Of a stretch of 64,000 bases of DNA, positions 25,201 to 40,200 are shown one piece after another (within the stretch, counting starts at the first letter, position 1; every line of letters begins with the position of its first letter). Made by a program: the position numbers and the translations under genes. The DNA lies in assembly GCA_034008185.1 (NCBI GenBank), contig CM067082.1, forward strand, positions 51,667,586 to 51,731,585. The letters run 5' to 3'. A model generated the notes under the pieces. It worked only from the letters and a program-made list of their open reading frames with translations, made no database searches and had not been told where the DNA came from. The stretch comes from Gorsachius magnificus. Lineage: Eukaryota > Chordata > Aves > Pelecaniformes > Ardeidae.

Positions 25201-28200
25201 CTCCAGCCAGGTTTAGCTGTGTGTATATGAGGGAATACTCAGCTATAAAGAGCTGTTAGTCTATACATCTCATAACTGACCCAGTCTCTAAATTTTCTTG
25301 AATGAAAGTGTCCAAAGCTTCCTCTCTAGCTGGGAGAGGTGGTGTTTTTGTCACTTGAAGCTGCAGACAAATCACATTGAGTCATTTTGTATAACTGTGA
25401 AACTTGTTGAGTGTGTATATGTATATATACATACACACACATATATACACATATGTATACATAGATGTATATATATACACACATGTGTGCGCTTACACAC
25501 ACACACACAACATATATGTCAATTCTCTCTCCTTCAGGAGAAGTTACTTAATGTAATTAATCTTGATTGCAATTTAAGTAATTTTCCAGGACAGACTCAC
25601 TTTCTTGGCTGTCTGTCAGCTTCATCAGACTTGTGTTAGATTCTCTTCTCTAGGTTGTTCACGTTCAGTGCTTTGCAGTGGTTAGGGTCCTCTGTCTCTG
25701 AAGGCACATGTTTGGGGGAAGTGCACTCCGATTTTTTGGGTGGGCTAGAGAAAGGGAAATGTGACGTATTTTCCTGGCTGCTGGATGCATGCTTACAACT
25801 TTCACCATAAACACAAAAGGAATGAGTTTTGTGGGTGTGGTTTGGGGTTGTTTGGTTTTAGGTTTGATTTTTTTTTTTTTTTTTTTTTTTTTCTAATCAC
25901 TGAGATTCTGGTAATACTTTCTAACCCCTTTGCTTTTCCTCTGTGTCTGGAATCTCAACCAGAAGGCTTCTTGTCTCTGTATGAAAAGAATACAGTGAGA
26001 GCAGATGAGTCGGGGATATATGGCAGTGTCTCAGAGTTTGGGAGTGTGGGTCTTATTTCTTGGGCTAATGAGACAGGGGATATGACCGTAAATATTTTTA
26101 TAACAGAGAGCAGTGACTGGGCCTAATTGTCAGAAGCTAAAAATTTGTACCTCCAGAAATCTAAACTACTAGGACTTTGTCTTCAAAGCTTTTGCTAAAC
26201 CTGATTTGCAATCTGATAATATTTTATTAAATTAAATGATACTGATTTTGGATAAATAGACATATTCATGAGATTGAGTGAACACCAATGCATTTGAACA
26301 GGGTGATGTGACAAGTCAGTGGAAAAATGCCACTACTTTGAGAGTGTTTTTTCTATTAGGATACCGTCTTTTTCTAGTTACAGTTCTCTGAATTTTTAAA
26401 TCTCCACCGTAGGAGTGAGTTTAGAAGTGAGAGTATTGCATAAGTAGGCTTGCACTTTGAGCTGAAGAATCGTTAGCTTTGACTTGACAGGTTGAAAGAA
26501 GAAGCACTGCTGCTTTTTGGTTTTGGTTTTTTTGAAAGAAAGTTGCCTGCGTATTAGACACTGCTGCTTGTTTACTTTCAACAAAAGTATCGCTAGCTGT
26601 GGCAATTCATAGCAATGCAAGACTTTTCAAACCGGTTTTTGAACAAGAAGTGTATTAGAAAGGATATGTTCCCGGCAGCAGTTACTTGTCCCCATTTACC
26701 ATCCTCTGATTCACATTGTAGAGCAATCTGATTGCATGAACCAGACTCCTGAATGAAGCTGAATCAGAAGATGCAGTCTGGTTGCTATTGGACCCTCAGT
26801 CCATCATGGTGGGAACATAGAGCTGATCTGAAGAGAACACCACCAGAAATGTATCTAGTTCAAGTGTCAGGTCCTCAGCAGCATCTGTTTGGCTCTCAAA
26901 TCTGCTCCAAACGAGCCATGCTACCTGCTATAATGTTGGCATAGACTAAATTGGTTGCTGGTACATCTGTGTTGTATAGTTCTGTTTGTAGAAATTGTGG
27001 GCACAATTACAGAAATATCTTCTTTTCTTTTCCAAAACTGGGGTGAGGAAAATATTTGTAATGTGGTAAGATTGCTTACTGAGGTAGTAGTTTATTTGCT
27101 GAAGTCTTTCCTCTTCAAGTGATAGGCTGTTATCAATGCTTTCTGGCTGTTGTAGTGACTCCTAAATCTCTGCAGTGGGAGAGCAGTATACACAGAACAT
27201 GAAAGGAAGAACCTGCGTGGTATTTAGTGTTAAGAACAGCAAAGTTAAGGGTGTTACTAAACTGAACTCTGATAGGAATAGGTCAGTTAACAGTGCTTCC
27301 CGGTGTGCTGATCCACATCATGAGAGTGGTGGAAATACGTAATTAAACTCAATAGCACATGGAGTCCTGGAGCTCTCTGTTTCAGGATTGAATACTTAAC
27401 ATGTGTCAAACTCTTCTTCGATATTTAAAGCAGAATGGGGTGGAACTGGGGAAGGGAAGAAGCACTACACAAGACCAATGGCATCTCCTAGAGAGCTGGA
27501 GAAGTTATTAGCTTTGATTAAGTATGCAGACCTCAGGAAGCATATAAAAATGGAATACAGATGCAAATTGCACACCCAGTTTGGGAAGAGCTTAGAACTG
27601 TCCTGATTTTCCTCTTTAACGGGTTTTATCTCAGGTGGGTTTTTTTTTTGCAAACACAACTTTTGTGTGTGTTGAGGGGGGTATTAATGGTTTTACATAG
27701 ATGCAATCTTGCTTAAAAGCAGTTATTTAGCTACGGGAATATTCAGATTATACTGAAGCTAACCTGTTGTCTTACAGCTTCAACTGTTATGTACCACTAA
27801 TGGGTGCTGTGTTTATAAATAATGCTCTTAAATGGTACAAGAAGTAGTCAACTAGTTCTGTTGCTTTTGCTCACTTCCTAGTTTGTCTCCAGTTATCAGC
27901 TCACTTAAAAGTAAAAATCGTACAAAAAGCATAGAAACTTACTGCCCTTCCTTCTATATTTAGGGTAGTTTTGTCTTGTAGCTTTTTTTGAACGCATACC
28001 AAAAATACTTCACAGCCTCTGCAAGAACATTGCAGAGGTTGTGGAGTTCTTGCCTTGAATATAGTTAAAAGAATGAATTTAAGTATCTCCGAGAGGGATG
28101 GGAAATACCTCGTCAGAATTCAAACCCAACCTTCCTAGTGGTTAAACACTACCTTTTTCAGGTGTGTTATTAATCAAATATATTTGCCAAACTTTTCTAT

Positions 28201-31200
28201 CTGGAACTGAAGTCTTACCAGTTGTTGCAATAAGAGATTAACTTCCCTGGAGTTAAGTTTCTGTCATTGCTTCTGCTGTTTCCCCTTGCTCTCCCACTCT
28301 TGCAAAATGTAGCTTGTGTTTTTGCTGTTACCCTGACACTTCAGGTTTCATGAGCTGGAGTGCTTCCTAGTCAGCCTGGTCTTGTCTCAAAGATGACTTA
28401 AAAATTCTGGCTTCTGAACAGGGACTCTTATTCCTTCTCCCCCCTCCTCAGCCCACACCCCCTTAAATTCAATAGAAAAAAAAAATCTGATTTTTTCCTA
28501 GTCATCTGTTTGACAGCTGCTCCGTAGCAACTTGTGAATATAAATCTTTTTTTGCAGTGACGGGGGAGTATGCAAATCTTAATTCAGAAAAGAGTTAGCT
28601 GCAAGTACACAGGGAAAAGCTCAGTTTGAGTTGCCTGTTGATCTGTGCTCACGATCCGATACTAGGCTTGTTCACTCCGACACCTAAACAAACTCTGAGG
28701 CTTGTTAGGCTCGTTGGGTCAAAGGAGGTGGCTGAAGTTTAGGGATTGGAGATTGCTGTCTTTGATGGCAGGAGCTGTTGTAGACATACTTTCTCAATGA
28801 GAGCCATTTCTCAGGAAAATGGGAGAGATGTCTCTAGAGACCGATTTCTTCTAACAGTGTCTGGTTTCATTCTTCTACTGTTCTTTTATTGTATAGCATG
28901 CTCTTGTTGTATTAAGCAAGGCACATGCCCTGGAGAAGGCTGGCTGGTCAGTGTCTACAGCTCTGGAAAGGTTTGCAGATGCTGAGCTCAGTTCAGCATA
29001 ATCTTCTCTTGTAGTAAGGCCAGCATTAGGAGAACTGATCATGTGCAGTGTTTAAAAATCCTTATTATACTGAGAAGCATACCAGAGAGTGGTCAGCAGT
29101 TCTGGTGAAGCTTACCTATTCTTCCCTTTCTGCCTCTGGAGTCCTAGGTCTGTTCCAGAAACTCAAATTGAGGGAATTGTGTGTCATGACTTTTGTCTGA
29201 AAACAAGACAGTCCCAGGTGGTACAGAAGAAGGAAGGAGCCTTATAGGAGACCGGCTCTTTGGTTTGGGTTTGGGTTTGCTTCATGCTTTCCTTGTCACG
29301 ATAACTGTTGGCACAGTTGAGCAGCTCTTTTGGTAGAGAGGCGGAATACTTACCTTGAAGGGATTTATAGCTTGTCATGTGGTCAGGATGCTGAGTGTCT
29401 CTTCCTCTGTGATATTTGGATGTGCAACAGTGTTTTCCTGACTACCTGGGCTTATGATCTCTGGAGAGATCTGTATTTTATGTAACAGACTTGTCCACAA
29501 GTAAAAATGCTTTTATCCTACTTGCTATATACAGCACCCACCAAACTAATGCTTTGATATGTTATATCATAATTTGGCACATAACTAGACTGACAAATTT
29601 GGGGAAACTTGTGAGAAGATTCTCTGGAGTGCCAGTCCACTTTTTTAACATATCCTCAGCACCAGCTGGCAGTTCTTTTCATTCCCTAGCAACTGGTGTA
29701 ATTTCAGTACTGTCTTGACGAGAATAGGGATGGATGTTTTAAATGAAAGCAAAGATCTCCTTTATGCTTCTAGATCTTACTCTCTCTAGAGAGGATGGAG
29801 GCATTGTGGCACAGCACATCCATTCATCAGGATTTTGCCCTGTTCTTGACCCTTCTGTAATTCATACGTAGTAGAAAGCCCTCTTTTCACTGTCCCCTTC
29901 ACCAAAGCAACATATAATTTGCATGTTCTGGAGAAGCTACTGGCTAATTTTTTTAAGAGAAAACAAGAAAGCACCTGGCTGTGGACAGCTGTGACTGAGA
30001 TATTCTTTCGGATGGCCTACTACTTCAGCAGGTTTTGATTGCTAGTTTTGAATTAAAATCAGTGTGTGAGAGTGGCTAATCTTGCAATTATTTCTTTGGG
30101 TAGTTGCAGCCAAGAGCAGTAGCATCAGCTGAAAGTAGTACATAGCAGGAATAGTGTCTACTAGAGTTTGGGTTCGCTTTTTTCAGAAGCAGTGAGGCTT
30201 GCATTAAGCTGTTTACCATTCAGTGTTGTACCTGGTTTCTGCTAAAGGATTTCCCAAATGGAATAGAAATTGGTGCATCTTTATTTGTCTTGAGCTGTTC
30301 GCTTGCTTCTTGGAACTTGCAATTGGATAATCTTTTGACAATCTTGTAAAGTTTGAAAGACAGACATGAAACAAAAACACAGCCTTTGGCTAGGAAATGT
30401 TTACTTTGTGGTTTGGGGCAAGACTGTCTCTTTTTCTAGAGCTGGTCGAGCACTACCTGACCAAAACACTAGTTGGAAATAAGGTGGTGTTGTTGATGTT
30501 TTTAGTTTTAGGCGTGATGTGGATTGTACTATTAACCTACCTTCCAGAGTACAAAGTTTATCTTATTGATCGGTGAGCTTATCATTTCGACTTTGCTGGG
30601 ACTTACGTGGCTAATGTAATCCACTGCATACGATACCTCCTCCTGTTCTTTGATACTTGTTCAGGAAGTTGGGAAGCAAAGGTTGCTGAACAGCACCGGG
30701 TGTCTAAGAATTTAGACCAAGCTGAGATCTTACATAGCAGTCGTCGATACTCAAATGTTGAGGTAACTGGTATTTAGTTAGGTAAGATACTGGCATCTAA
30801 CTGATACTGGCACTTGTCCTAAGTGAGATACAGCAGCTTCAATTAAATAAAAATGTCACATTTTGGTTCTGTTAGATAGATGATTTTTGATCTACTGTGT
30901 TCATGCTGTTCTTGCAATCTCTTTAGTCCATGTCTAGATAGAGGGCTGCAGTGGTCTGTGGCGGTACCTAGTTACTTACCAAATGGATGCTGTCATCAGG
31001 AAACAGTAGCCTACTTAGGTTTCAGTTTTGTACAAAGAGGGAAGATCTGTTGGTGACTGAAGTCTAGCACAGGCTGTAGATTCATTAACATGCACCTACT
31101 CTCTTGCAGATTCGGAATCTGAAAAATCATTAAGTGGGTTTGAAACGACAACAGCCTACTCATTAGAGGACAGCATGGATTCAAAAGATACAATAACTTC

Positions 31201-34200
31201 AAGCATGTCTGAAGAAAAGGTTTGTGGCAGTGGGGAGTCGCTGTCTAACGGAATCAAAAAACACAGGTAGGATGTTGCCCGTTCTTATATTGTTATAATA
31301 TGCATTAATGGTGAGTAAAAGACCACAGGAATCTCTGAGAAGCTAACTGTGAAAACTTTTAAAACTTTTTTAGGGATGATAAGTAGTTTGTTGTGCTATG
31401 ATTTTATAAAGAATATTTTTCCGAGGCTAGTGTGCCTCTTGCCTCTTGCTTTTTGGTGACCAAATCTGAATAAGTAAAAATAAAACATAATGTGCTATAT
31501 AGAAATGAACACACTTGTTTTTTAATAGATCTTATTGAAATCTATGTGGGTTTTAATTCCTTCATGTATCTTTAATGATCTATGCCTCCTATTGCCTCTT
31601 TAATTTCCAGTCATTTGATCCTTCTTTTGGTATCAGGAATGAATGAAAAATATTGCTAGGCTGGCATCAGAAACTCAAATGTGAACAAAAGGAGTCTTAT
31701 TCTAAAAGCCTCATGTATGTTTTATGTGCTTATTTTGTGTTGTCAAATGATCCATTTTTGTTTGTTTCCTTGCCGATAAAGGAGGACAATAGGTCTGGAC
31801 TTAATGAGCTGTAATAGACACCACTATTCTTGAGTTTCGGTGAAGGGGCAATATAATGTGTGTGCTACAGATCAAGCCACACTTCCATGTGTTTCAAAAA
31901 GACTGCTTTGAAGTGTTTTGAATGTGAGGAATGATGATGGGGACACCAGATTTCTGTAGAAACAGGAAATTCCTATTTAGTTTTACAGAAGCAAACAAGA
32001 CATGCTTTAATTACTTGTTATCTTAAATAGTTCAATTGCAGTGACTCTTGAAATATGTAGTAATGCCAGAGACCTGATGTTTCAGGGTTCAACCTCTGCA
32101 TGTATATCCCTCCCATACTAGACAAAGACTAAGGCACATGAGGGCTTGGGTGGAGTAACGGGGTGGTTTGGGAAGGTAACATTAAACAGCTGACTAAGCA
32201 TGTCACCCTGCACTCTTGTGCTGTTAGCAAGGGAGGTATTTATGGCTTTGGCAAAGTGCCTTGCCTAATTAGAGCAGGAAGTTCAGGGTGGGGGGGAAGC
32301 ACTAGGTGAAGGTGGACAGCTGAATTGCATTCATTGCCTTGGAAACAATGAGGAGAAAGGAGGTGATTAATGATCAACATGAAAATGATGATGCATGTTG
32401 ACATGCATTGTTTTTGAAGAGTTTTAACAGGAATTGATCTTATGTTTACTATAAAAAAAAGAAGTAACTTGGCAAGTTTCCGTAACACTGCACTATGTTA
32501 TCAGACCTGTAGGGAGTAGGTGACTGGCGGAGCATTTAAGCTCTGCTGGTTTTATAAGGGGGAATGAAGATTAACAAACAAGTACCTCTGCGTAAGTTGT
32601 TTCTCTGAGTTGCATGTCTTTTAGTTGTAAAAAGAGTATAGGATGTTGGGAGTAAAATGAGTGCATGAGTTGGCTGGCTAATAATTTTCTGCTAAAGAAA
32701 AGTGAAAACATCTGTTTTGCATATAGATAAGATTGTACAGTCGTCATTTAATGTGACTAGATTACTGTAGAGCACATTCTAGGTTAAGCTGTAACATCAA
32801 GCTTTTTTACCTGGCACCTTGGTGACACATTGGGATTTGTCCACGAATATATTGATGCAAACTGTTTCTCCCCAGAGCTCAGCCAATTTAAATCTTGCCT
32901 CCAAGAGAACCTTCCCAGGGGATAGGAGTTGTGTGGTGTTTCCAGCCTTGTTTCTGAGGCTTTTGGTGGCAGCGATGCTTGGCCTGGAACGGAATCTGAT
33001 TGCAGTTCTGACTTCAGAATTGTGTTACCTACCTGGAGCTGCTTGGTTTTGGGAATTGTTAGAGGGCATGTGGGCACATATGCATCATCTGTGATGCCAT
33101 TTACTTTCAGAGCAGAAACTTTTAACTACTTCATGCTGTGTGAAGTGAGGGGGTCAGAACATTTTGACAGCACTTAATTCCATCCTTAACCCTTGGGTTT
33201 GCTCTAACTTTTTTGTTTAACTTTCATTTGTGTTAACCACGTGGAAACAAGTCACTTAGAGAATAGACCAGACTAATTTATTTTGCATAAAATCTGGATA
33301 GCTTCTTGTAGTTCCTCAGATGAATAGAGGATCTGCAGCTGCATTTGGGTTGAGAGTACCTAACACTGGTTAGCAGTCAGTATAAATAAGACTATTTCCT
33401 ACCTTCCTCTGGAAAACCTGAGTTCTAATCTGACTCTTATTTGAGTGATGAGGGTTTTTCACAGGGAGGTGGAGGTCAGTTTTTGATGGGGGCTGCGTGT
33501 TTTGGTTTTGGAGATGTTGGTTCCAAGGAATTAAGTGTCAAGATGTACATATATAGACAGGTAAAGCTGGTGCCACTTACAATCTGCTGTCATGTTCTGA
33601 TTTTTTTTAAATGTAGTTTGCATCCTACTGATTGTTCATAGAGTGTTTGAAAGAATGTGGGTGACATGACTTCTTGTAGTTTAGGTTGATTTGAGAGTGG
33701 ACTTAATTTTTGAAAACTTTTTGAGAGAGGATTTGAGAGAGAGGAGACATTAAATCCAGAAGCATTCAAATCACTTCTTTTTAAGAAGAAAATACTTCAC
33801 CTGAGCCAAACCTAAAAAAAAAAAAAAGGAAACAAACAACCCACCCCTTGCACAAAAATGTTCTGTAATACCTGCCAACACTTAACATCCATCATCACTC
33901 CTGTTTCCCTCTTACTGCTGAGTTTTTGTAGTCAGCTTTCCTTTTGGTTCCCCCATTGGGGGCCTTTCAGAATGGAAACGTGTTTGTGTTTGAATTTTGG
34001 GAGCCAGAAGGTTATTTGATCAGGTTTACATGAAGATCAAGGTAACCATGCCTTTTTCACACCATGTGTCTTCTTCCCCACAAGATTCCTGTAGTAGCTG
34101 ATCTACTATATATAGTGTTTAGAACAAGTGTTTTTGCTTAAATGAATGATCTTAAATGCATCTTATCTGTTCTACTGCACAGAAATTTCAGCACATGTTT

Positions 34201-37200
34201 TTGTCACTTAAAGCTAAAATTAACTTCCTGAGTTGTTTCTAAAATTGACATCTGGAAGGAAATTTTTGTATTCACAAACCTTTCCCTGAATCACAGGGAG
34301 CATGTCAAGGTTAGTAGGCCTCATGTCTTGGCTGCCTGTCATTTTTTTCCACTTGTCCTTATTTGTCCCTGGGATCTTTCTTGGTGGCTTAAAACTGCTT
34401 TGTTTCTTCAGTATGCGTGTATTATATTGGAGAAAAGAATGGACTCCCGTATCAGGTTTGGCTGATATATGTAAGAAATACGGATGAATGGCTGGAACTG
34501 AATGCCAACTTTCAAGTAATTAAACAAATTGAATGGAGGTTAACTTTAATGAAAATGTGAGCTTTATCATGTAAGGAAAGCAACCCCTGTGTATACTTCA
34601 GCAAACTAAAGGCACATGAGTGTGTTTTATAGACAGAAGGGCTTACTTAAACACAAATAGCTCCTCTGCTAAGCTGCCTTCATTAAAGAATACACACAAA
34701 AAATAAGTAAACGCTACCAATGAAGATAAGACTGAATATTTGGTGGACACTGTCCTCTCCTGGACATTTGTATCAAAACATCCACAGAAGTATTTTATAC
34801 TTAATATTATTCAAGGTGATCTATTTCAGGAAATATTTTTGTATCAGTGGAAAATCAGAATAGGGGGTGAGTGTCATGTTGGTCAATTAAAATAAATCCT
34901 CCTACCCACTCATTCCCTGCATGGGAGCCAAGTAAAACAAGTCAGTGTTAGGCTGTTAGCTACCTACTAACTAATCAGTTTGGTACCATAAGGAGTTCAG
35001 ACATATCGTTAGGTTTTTGATTGGGTGTGGCTCGTATTTTAAGGAGAATTTTTCAGTTTTGTTCTTTCTGAAAACTGAAACATCAGCCCTGGTAAAGGTG
35101 TTTCAGCAGCAGATAAGTATGGGATAAGAACTGACACAGGCAAGCAGGGCTACTGAAACTTAACAACTTAGCCTGATTGGATTTTTTTTTCTTCTTCTTC
35201 TCTTGGCAGTGTTTCTGTTTATCAGGGAAGTGGGGTGGAGGAGGCAGCTACAGCCTGTTTACACTCTCTAAAATAAAGACGTTGCTTTAGCTGCTTTGAG
35301 GGGAGACAAGACCTTGGTTAGGAGGGCAACACGATCATTTAGAGTTAAGTAAACTTTGAAGCTCAAATAGTTCATGCAGTTTGAGTGAGCTTTAGGTATG
35401 TTTTATCTATTGAGAATTTTTCTCATTGGTAATAGCTTTGTGATCCAAGCATGAATTTCAGTGTTGTTGTAGTCAAAGGGCTTTGACCTATATTTATGCC
35501 TTTCTATAGGTAAATTGGATTAATAGTTGAGCCAGTCAGTAGCAGTAAGAAAAATGAACAAAATCTGTGCCTGATTTCTTGGAAAGCTGAGAAATACAGC
35601 CTGTATTATACAGCCTAAATATGAAAATACGTTCAAGAGTTGCTTCAGAATATGTCAGCCCCCTGTAGAACAGGCTGCTGTGGGTTTTTTTTCTTTAATG
35701 ATGCTGCTTTTTCTGTTGTTGCTGAGGGCTGATTTTCATATAGGCAATAAATATCGTGGTCCTTCATTGTTCATATATAGGTAACTAGCAAAAAAACCAC
35801 CCCACTGTATAACCCTCAGATCTGTTCAGACATGATGAACACATACCTATGTACCTACTCAGAAGGATCTTACTTTTTCTCACAAAGACACAACTAAATA
35901 TCTTAATGGTGCCATTGTGAAAACACTGTTCTGATAACTGATGTAGAAATTCTCTTCTACTGCTCTTACACAAGATGAAGGGAATGGTTCTGGTTTTGGA
36001 GAAATTCAGGTTTCTGTGAAGGTAAAACAGTTTAAGTGCTTCAAAGTAGCCCTGTCATTCCCCCTTGGGTTTTAATTTAAAAATTTGAAAACTGTTACTT
36101 TCAAAAAAGAGTATTTGGGTTTCTTAGTCATGGTTAGCAATGGAAAACTTTCCTTACTTCTGCTTTCTTCCCTGTTCCTTTCTGCAGAACAAGCTTGCCA
36201 TCTCCAATGTTTTCCAGAAATGACTTCAGTATCTGGAGTATCCTAAGAAAATGCATTGGAATGGTAGGTAATCAGAAAGCTATGGTAAAAAATGTGAAGT
36301 GATTGTTTCATTTGAGGCCCAAATGAAAACTTTTTGCGGAGAGGGATATTTTTTTTTTTTTAATTTGCTGCTTATGCTTTATTTGCTTTCACAGCTTGAA
36401 AAGGTAAGACTTGGTCAGAGCAAAATTCCTTCAGTAAAAGCATTTTCTTGGTTTTTGGTGTTTTTTTTAGCCCTTAAAGTATTTTGTGGTAGCAAAGATT
36501 TTTCACTTTGTGCAAAAACAAAACCAAAAAACCAACCACTTCAATTTTGCGCTTCTCCCTTCCCCTTAGTATCTCAGTCTTCCCCTCCATGGTGTTACTG
36601 GCCAGATGGTAGCCAGATCAGAGGTTAGCTGGTTGGCACATAATCTACTTCCAGCTAAGGGTGAACTGAGAAGTTCTTCTCTCCATTAGATCCTGCAACA
36701 GGCTGAAAGTACTTACTGCTGATAAACCTCTGTCAGCCTGTAACAGTAGCCTACAGAAGGGAATGTGTGTGTTTAGTTGCTGTTCTTTTCTTGTCCTACC
36801 CTTGCTGTAGTTAGAAACAGCACCAAGCAATGACATGTGGAAATGCTGGGCAATGCCTGTATCAGCAGCTCCAAGTCTCCTGAGTTGTTGTGAAGCATCT
36901 GAGGCTTCTCAGAGTGGCTTTAGAGGAAAAGTGTTACAACCTTAAAACTCAAAGAGCAGATTGAAAGCCTGCCTTGCATGAGGTGTGTGCAGGGGAGAAA
37001 AAAAAAATTCCATAAAGGTCTTAATTCTGCTTTGCAGAAATTGCTGCACAGAAGTTTGCAAATCTGTTTACTGCGCACATTGCCAGAGGTCATACTACAT
37101 GCTTTTAATTTGCTACAGCAGGCAGTTTAAAACATTGCTATGTTATGCATTCAGAGGGCAAGCTTTTTAAAAATGTGAAAGAGAATAAACAGTATCAAAA

Positions 37201-40200
37201 CTCTAGGACTTCTTTTAAATTTTTATTCCTGTTACAAAAATTCCTTTTTTTCTTCAAAATGCAGAATCCCTCTTTTTACTCCTGTGCCGCCATGTTTCCC
37301 TGTGCTTTTTCATCTTCCTCCCCACTGTCTGCCCACCTGCCTCCAAAAAAGATAATATGTTTAAGTAATTAGATGGCCTATATTTATTTTAAGACAATAA
37401 ATAACTTTGTCTTAAAGAGAGTCCTTAGCACTTCATTCCATTGTTTCATCTCACCTTCTTAATGCATTTGTTGATAGGAAGTTTGTTTGATATTTGCTTT
37501 TCTTTTTGTTTTAAAAGCAGCCTTAATGTCAACACAGATAGGCTTATCAAGCTCGTAAGGGATGTACAGGGTTTTTTCCTCTCAGCATTAGTGGAGCCAG
37601 GTCAAGCACATTGCATTAGCACTAAGAGCATCACTTATTTTTGTAATAAGCCAATTATGCCTGGGTAACTGCAGGTCAGTGTATCTAATCATTTGGTTTT
37701 TAACACAAATTTCATTTGTGCATCAGGAGTTGTCGAAGATCACAATGCCAGTTATATTCAATGAGCCACTGAGCTTTCTACAGCGACTTACAGAGTACAT
37801 GGAGCATACATACCTCATCCACAAAGCCAGCTCACTTTCCAGCACAACTGAGCGAATGCAGGTACTTTGGGTGTAGTAATTCGTGCTAGCTATTGATGAA
37901 TGCGTTGGGATTGTTTTCTTCATAGATAGTCTCATAGGAAGAACTCCTCTAATTTGCTGCGTGTCCGAGCCTCTTATTCATTAGCCAGTTTTGCTTATCT
38001 AGGAAAATGTTTTGCTTTTCCTAAGGCTTGCTTTTTTAGCCTTTTGATGGCAACTGTTTATTCCCCTGCCTTGCAAACAGGGCTTTGCTAAGCTATTTCA
38101 GAAGAATGATTCTGTAATACCATGACTGCTGTTGATACTTGATGAAGACTAAAATCCAGTAGATTAACTGTGTACTCTTACTCTTTTGAATAGTGTGTTG
38201 CTGCATTTGCTGTGTCTGCTGTAGCCTCGCAGTGGGAGCGTACGGGGAAGCCGTTCAACCCATTGCTTGGAGAGACATATGAATTGATCAGGTAATGAAT
38301 GGCATATGTGCTGGAGAGTGGTATTCTGTGTAACTGATGCTTCACTAGACTTGTCAGGTGGCTTGCAGGCTGCTCTTCAGCTTGTAAGAGTCCACCCATT
38401 CTCCTAGCAGCTGCTGGAGTAACTTGCAATGCTTGTTGCTGGGAAGGGAAACTACTTAACTTTTCAACTTAAAGCAGGCAAACGAAATTTGCCAGGTTTA
38501 AAAGCGAGTTTTATTTACAAAAATTGCTGCCTTTTTTTTTTTTTCCTGAAACCTTCTGAATGAAAAGATGCATGGTACGTAAGGGAGGTGTTAAAATTGT
38601 AACATTTATTATACAAGTGTCCAGAATACAAATAGGGAATGTTACTCTTATTAGTGTGCAGCTGCACTTAGGCCAAATTCTTTTCTTGGGTGAGGTTTTG
38701 GCCTATGTTTATGCAAAAGTTAAAGAAAAGAGGTCATTATCAAAAGTAAATATACTGACTGATCAGATTTGGTAGTTCTTGTTACTTTTTTACATTATGT
38801 CCTCAGTTATTTGGAATAAGGAATGAGGTGCTAGTTGATCTTTCTTTTGTTTTATCCTAGGGTTTTAACTAACTCTTGCAGTGAGTACAGCAACTATGTA
38901 TGGGTCCAACTATGTGTTTCATCCTGGGGAAAAGAACTGCAACTTCACATACTTGATATGTAGATACATGCTTTTGGTTATCTTTATTTTGCAGAGATGA
39001 TCTTGGATTTAGACTTCTCTCAGAGCAAGTTAGCCATCATCCACCAATCAGTGCTTTCTATGCTGAAGGTTTAAATAATGATTTTGTGTTTCATGGATCA
39101 ATTTATCCTAAACTCAAATTCTGGGGCAAGAGCGTGGAAGCAGAACCAAAAGGCACAATGACTTTGGAGCTTCTTGAGTAAGTTGTCAAGTAAATAATTG
39201 CATAGGCACAGTGGCCACATTCGTGATGGTTAGTTTGCATTAGAGTCGCAAAGCTTAGGAATGGACATGTCTAATGCCCATGTCCTAATGTTTGATGGCA
39301 GATCACTTTGCGGGGAGGAGGGGATGAGACAATGAAAGGAAATGCCATCGTTTCTTCTAATATACTGTTATATATTCTCCTAATATACTGTTGCATACTG
39401 GTATGCAACAGTAGTTGGGGCTTGTGTCTGTATGTTCTGCAGATGCCTGGATGTGAGTCCTACTAAGGCTAGCACGCTTGAGTCCTGTTGGCTGTCCTCA
39501 TGTCATTCAGTGCTAACAGGGGCTGCACTGAGGTGGCTGTTTTAAGGAATTGATGAAATCGGTAGCAATAGGTTAATAAACTTCTCTCATTTTCCTAACT
39601 TATTGCCATGTCTGTTTCAAGACTTGGTGCGATTTTATAGATGATGGCTTGTTGCAGGAGTGATATCCAGTACAAAGATACAGTATTTTAATATTTATTC
39701 CCCTCCCTTAGACACAATGAAGCCTACACATGGACAAATCCTACGTGCTGTGTGCATAACATCATTGTGGGCAAACTTTGGATTGAGCAGTATGGAAACG
39801 TGGAAATAACTAACCATAAGTAAGTTAAGAGTGTGAGTGACTTCACTTGCTGCAAGTTTGAGGAGGAAAAGCATTAGGAAGTAATTAGTGCCTTCTTGTT
39901 CTGCCTTTAGAACTGGTGAGAAATGTGTACTAAGTTTCAAGCCCTGTGGTCTCTTTGGGAAGGAGTTGCACAAAGTTGAAGGCTACATTCAGGACAAAAG
40001 GTAACAGCTTCATTCCTAACAGAAAGCAAATGGCTGCCTTCTGTTTCTGATGGGAGCTGTAGAACTGAATGCCTTTAGCATAATCTGTCACAGGCATGAA
40101 CCTGCAACAGCAAGGTTATGAAATGTGCATCACCAATAATGGAGTTTTAGAATTGCTCTCAAAAGCTCTTCTTTCAAACGTTTTTGTCTGAAACAATGAA

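Larger units (their letters stand above)
24053..31109 (+). other. OSBPL1A: OSBPL1A intron
   Basis: This is AT-rich intron with three simple repeats (24182, 25411, 25868; separate entries). I see no CR1, exon or RNA gene. Confidence 0.8.

Noticed and set aside
25298..25639. Open frames over the TG/TA repeat encoding [13 protein letters not shown] and VCVYIYIY-type peptides
   Set aside because: They are translation of a microsatellite on both strands, not genes.
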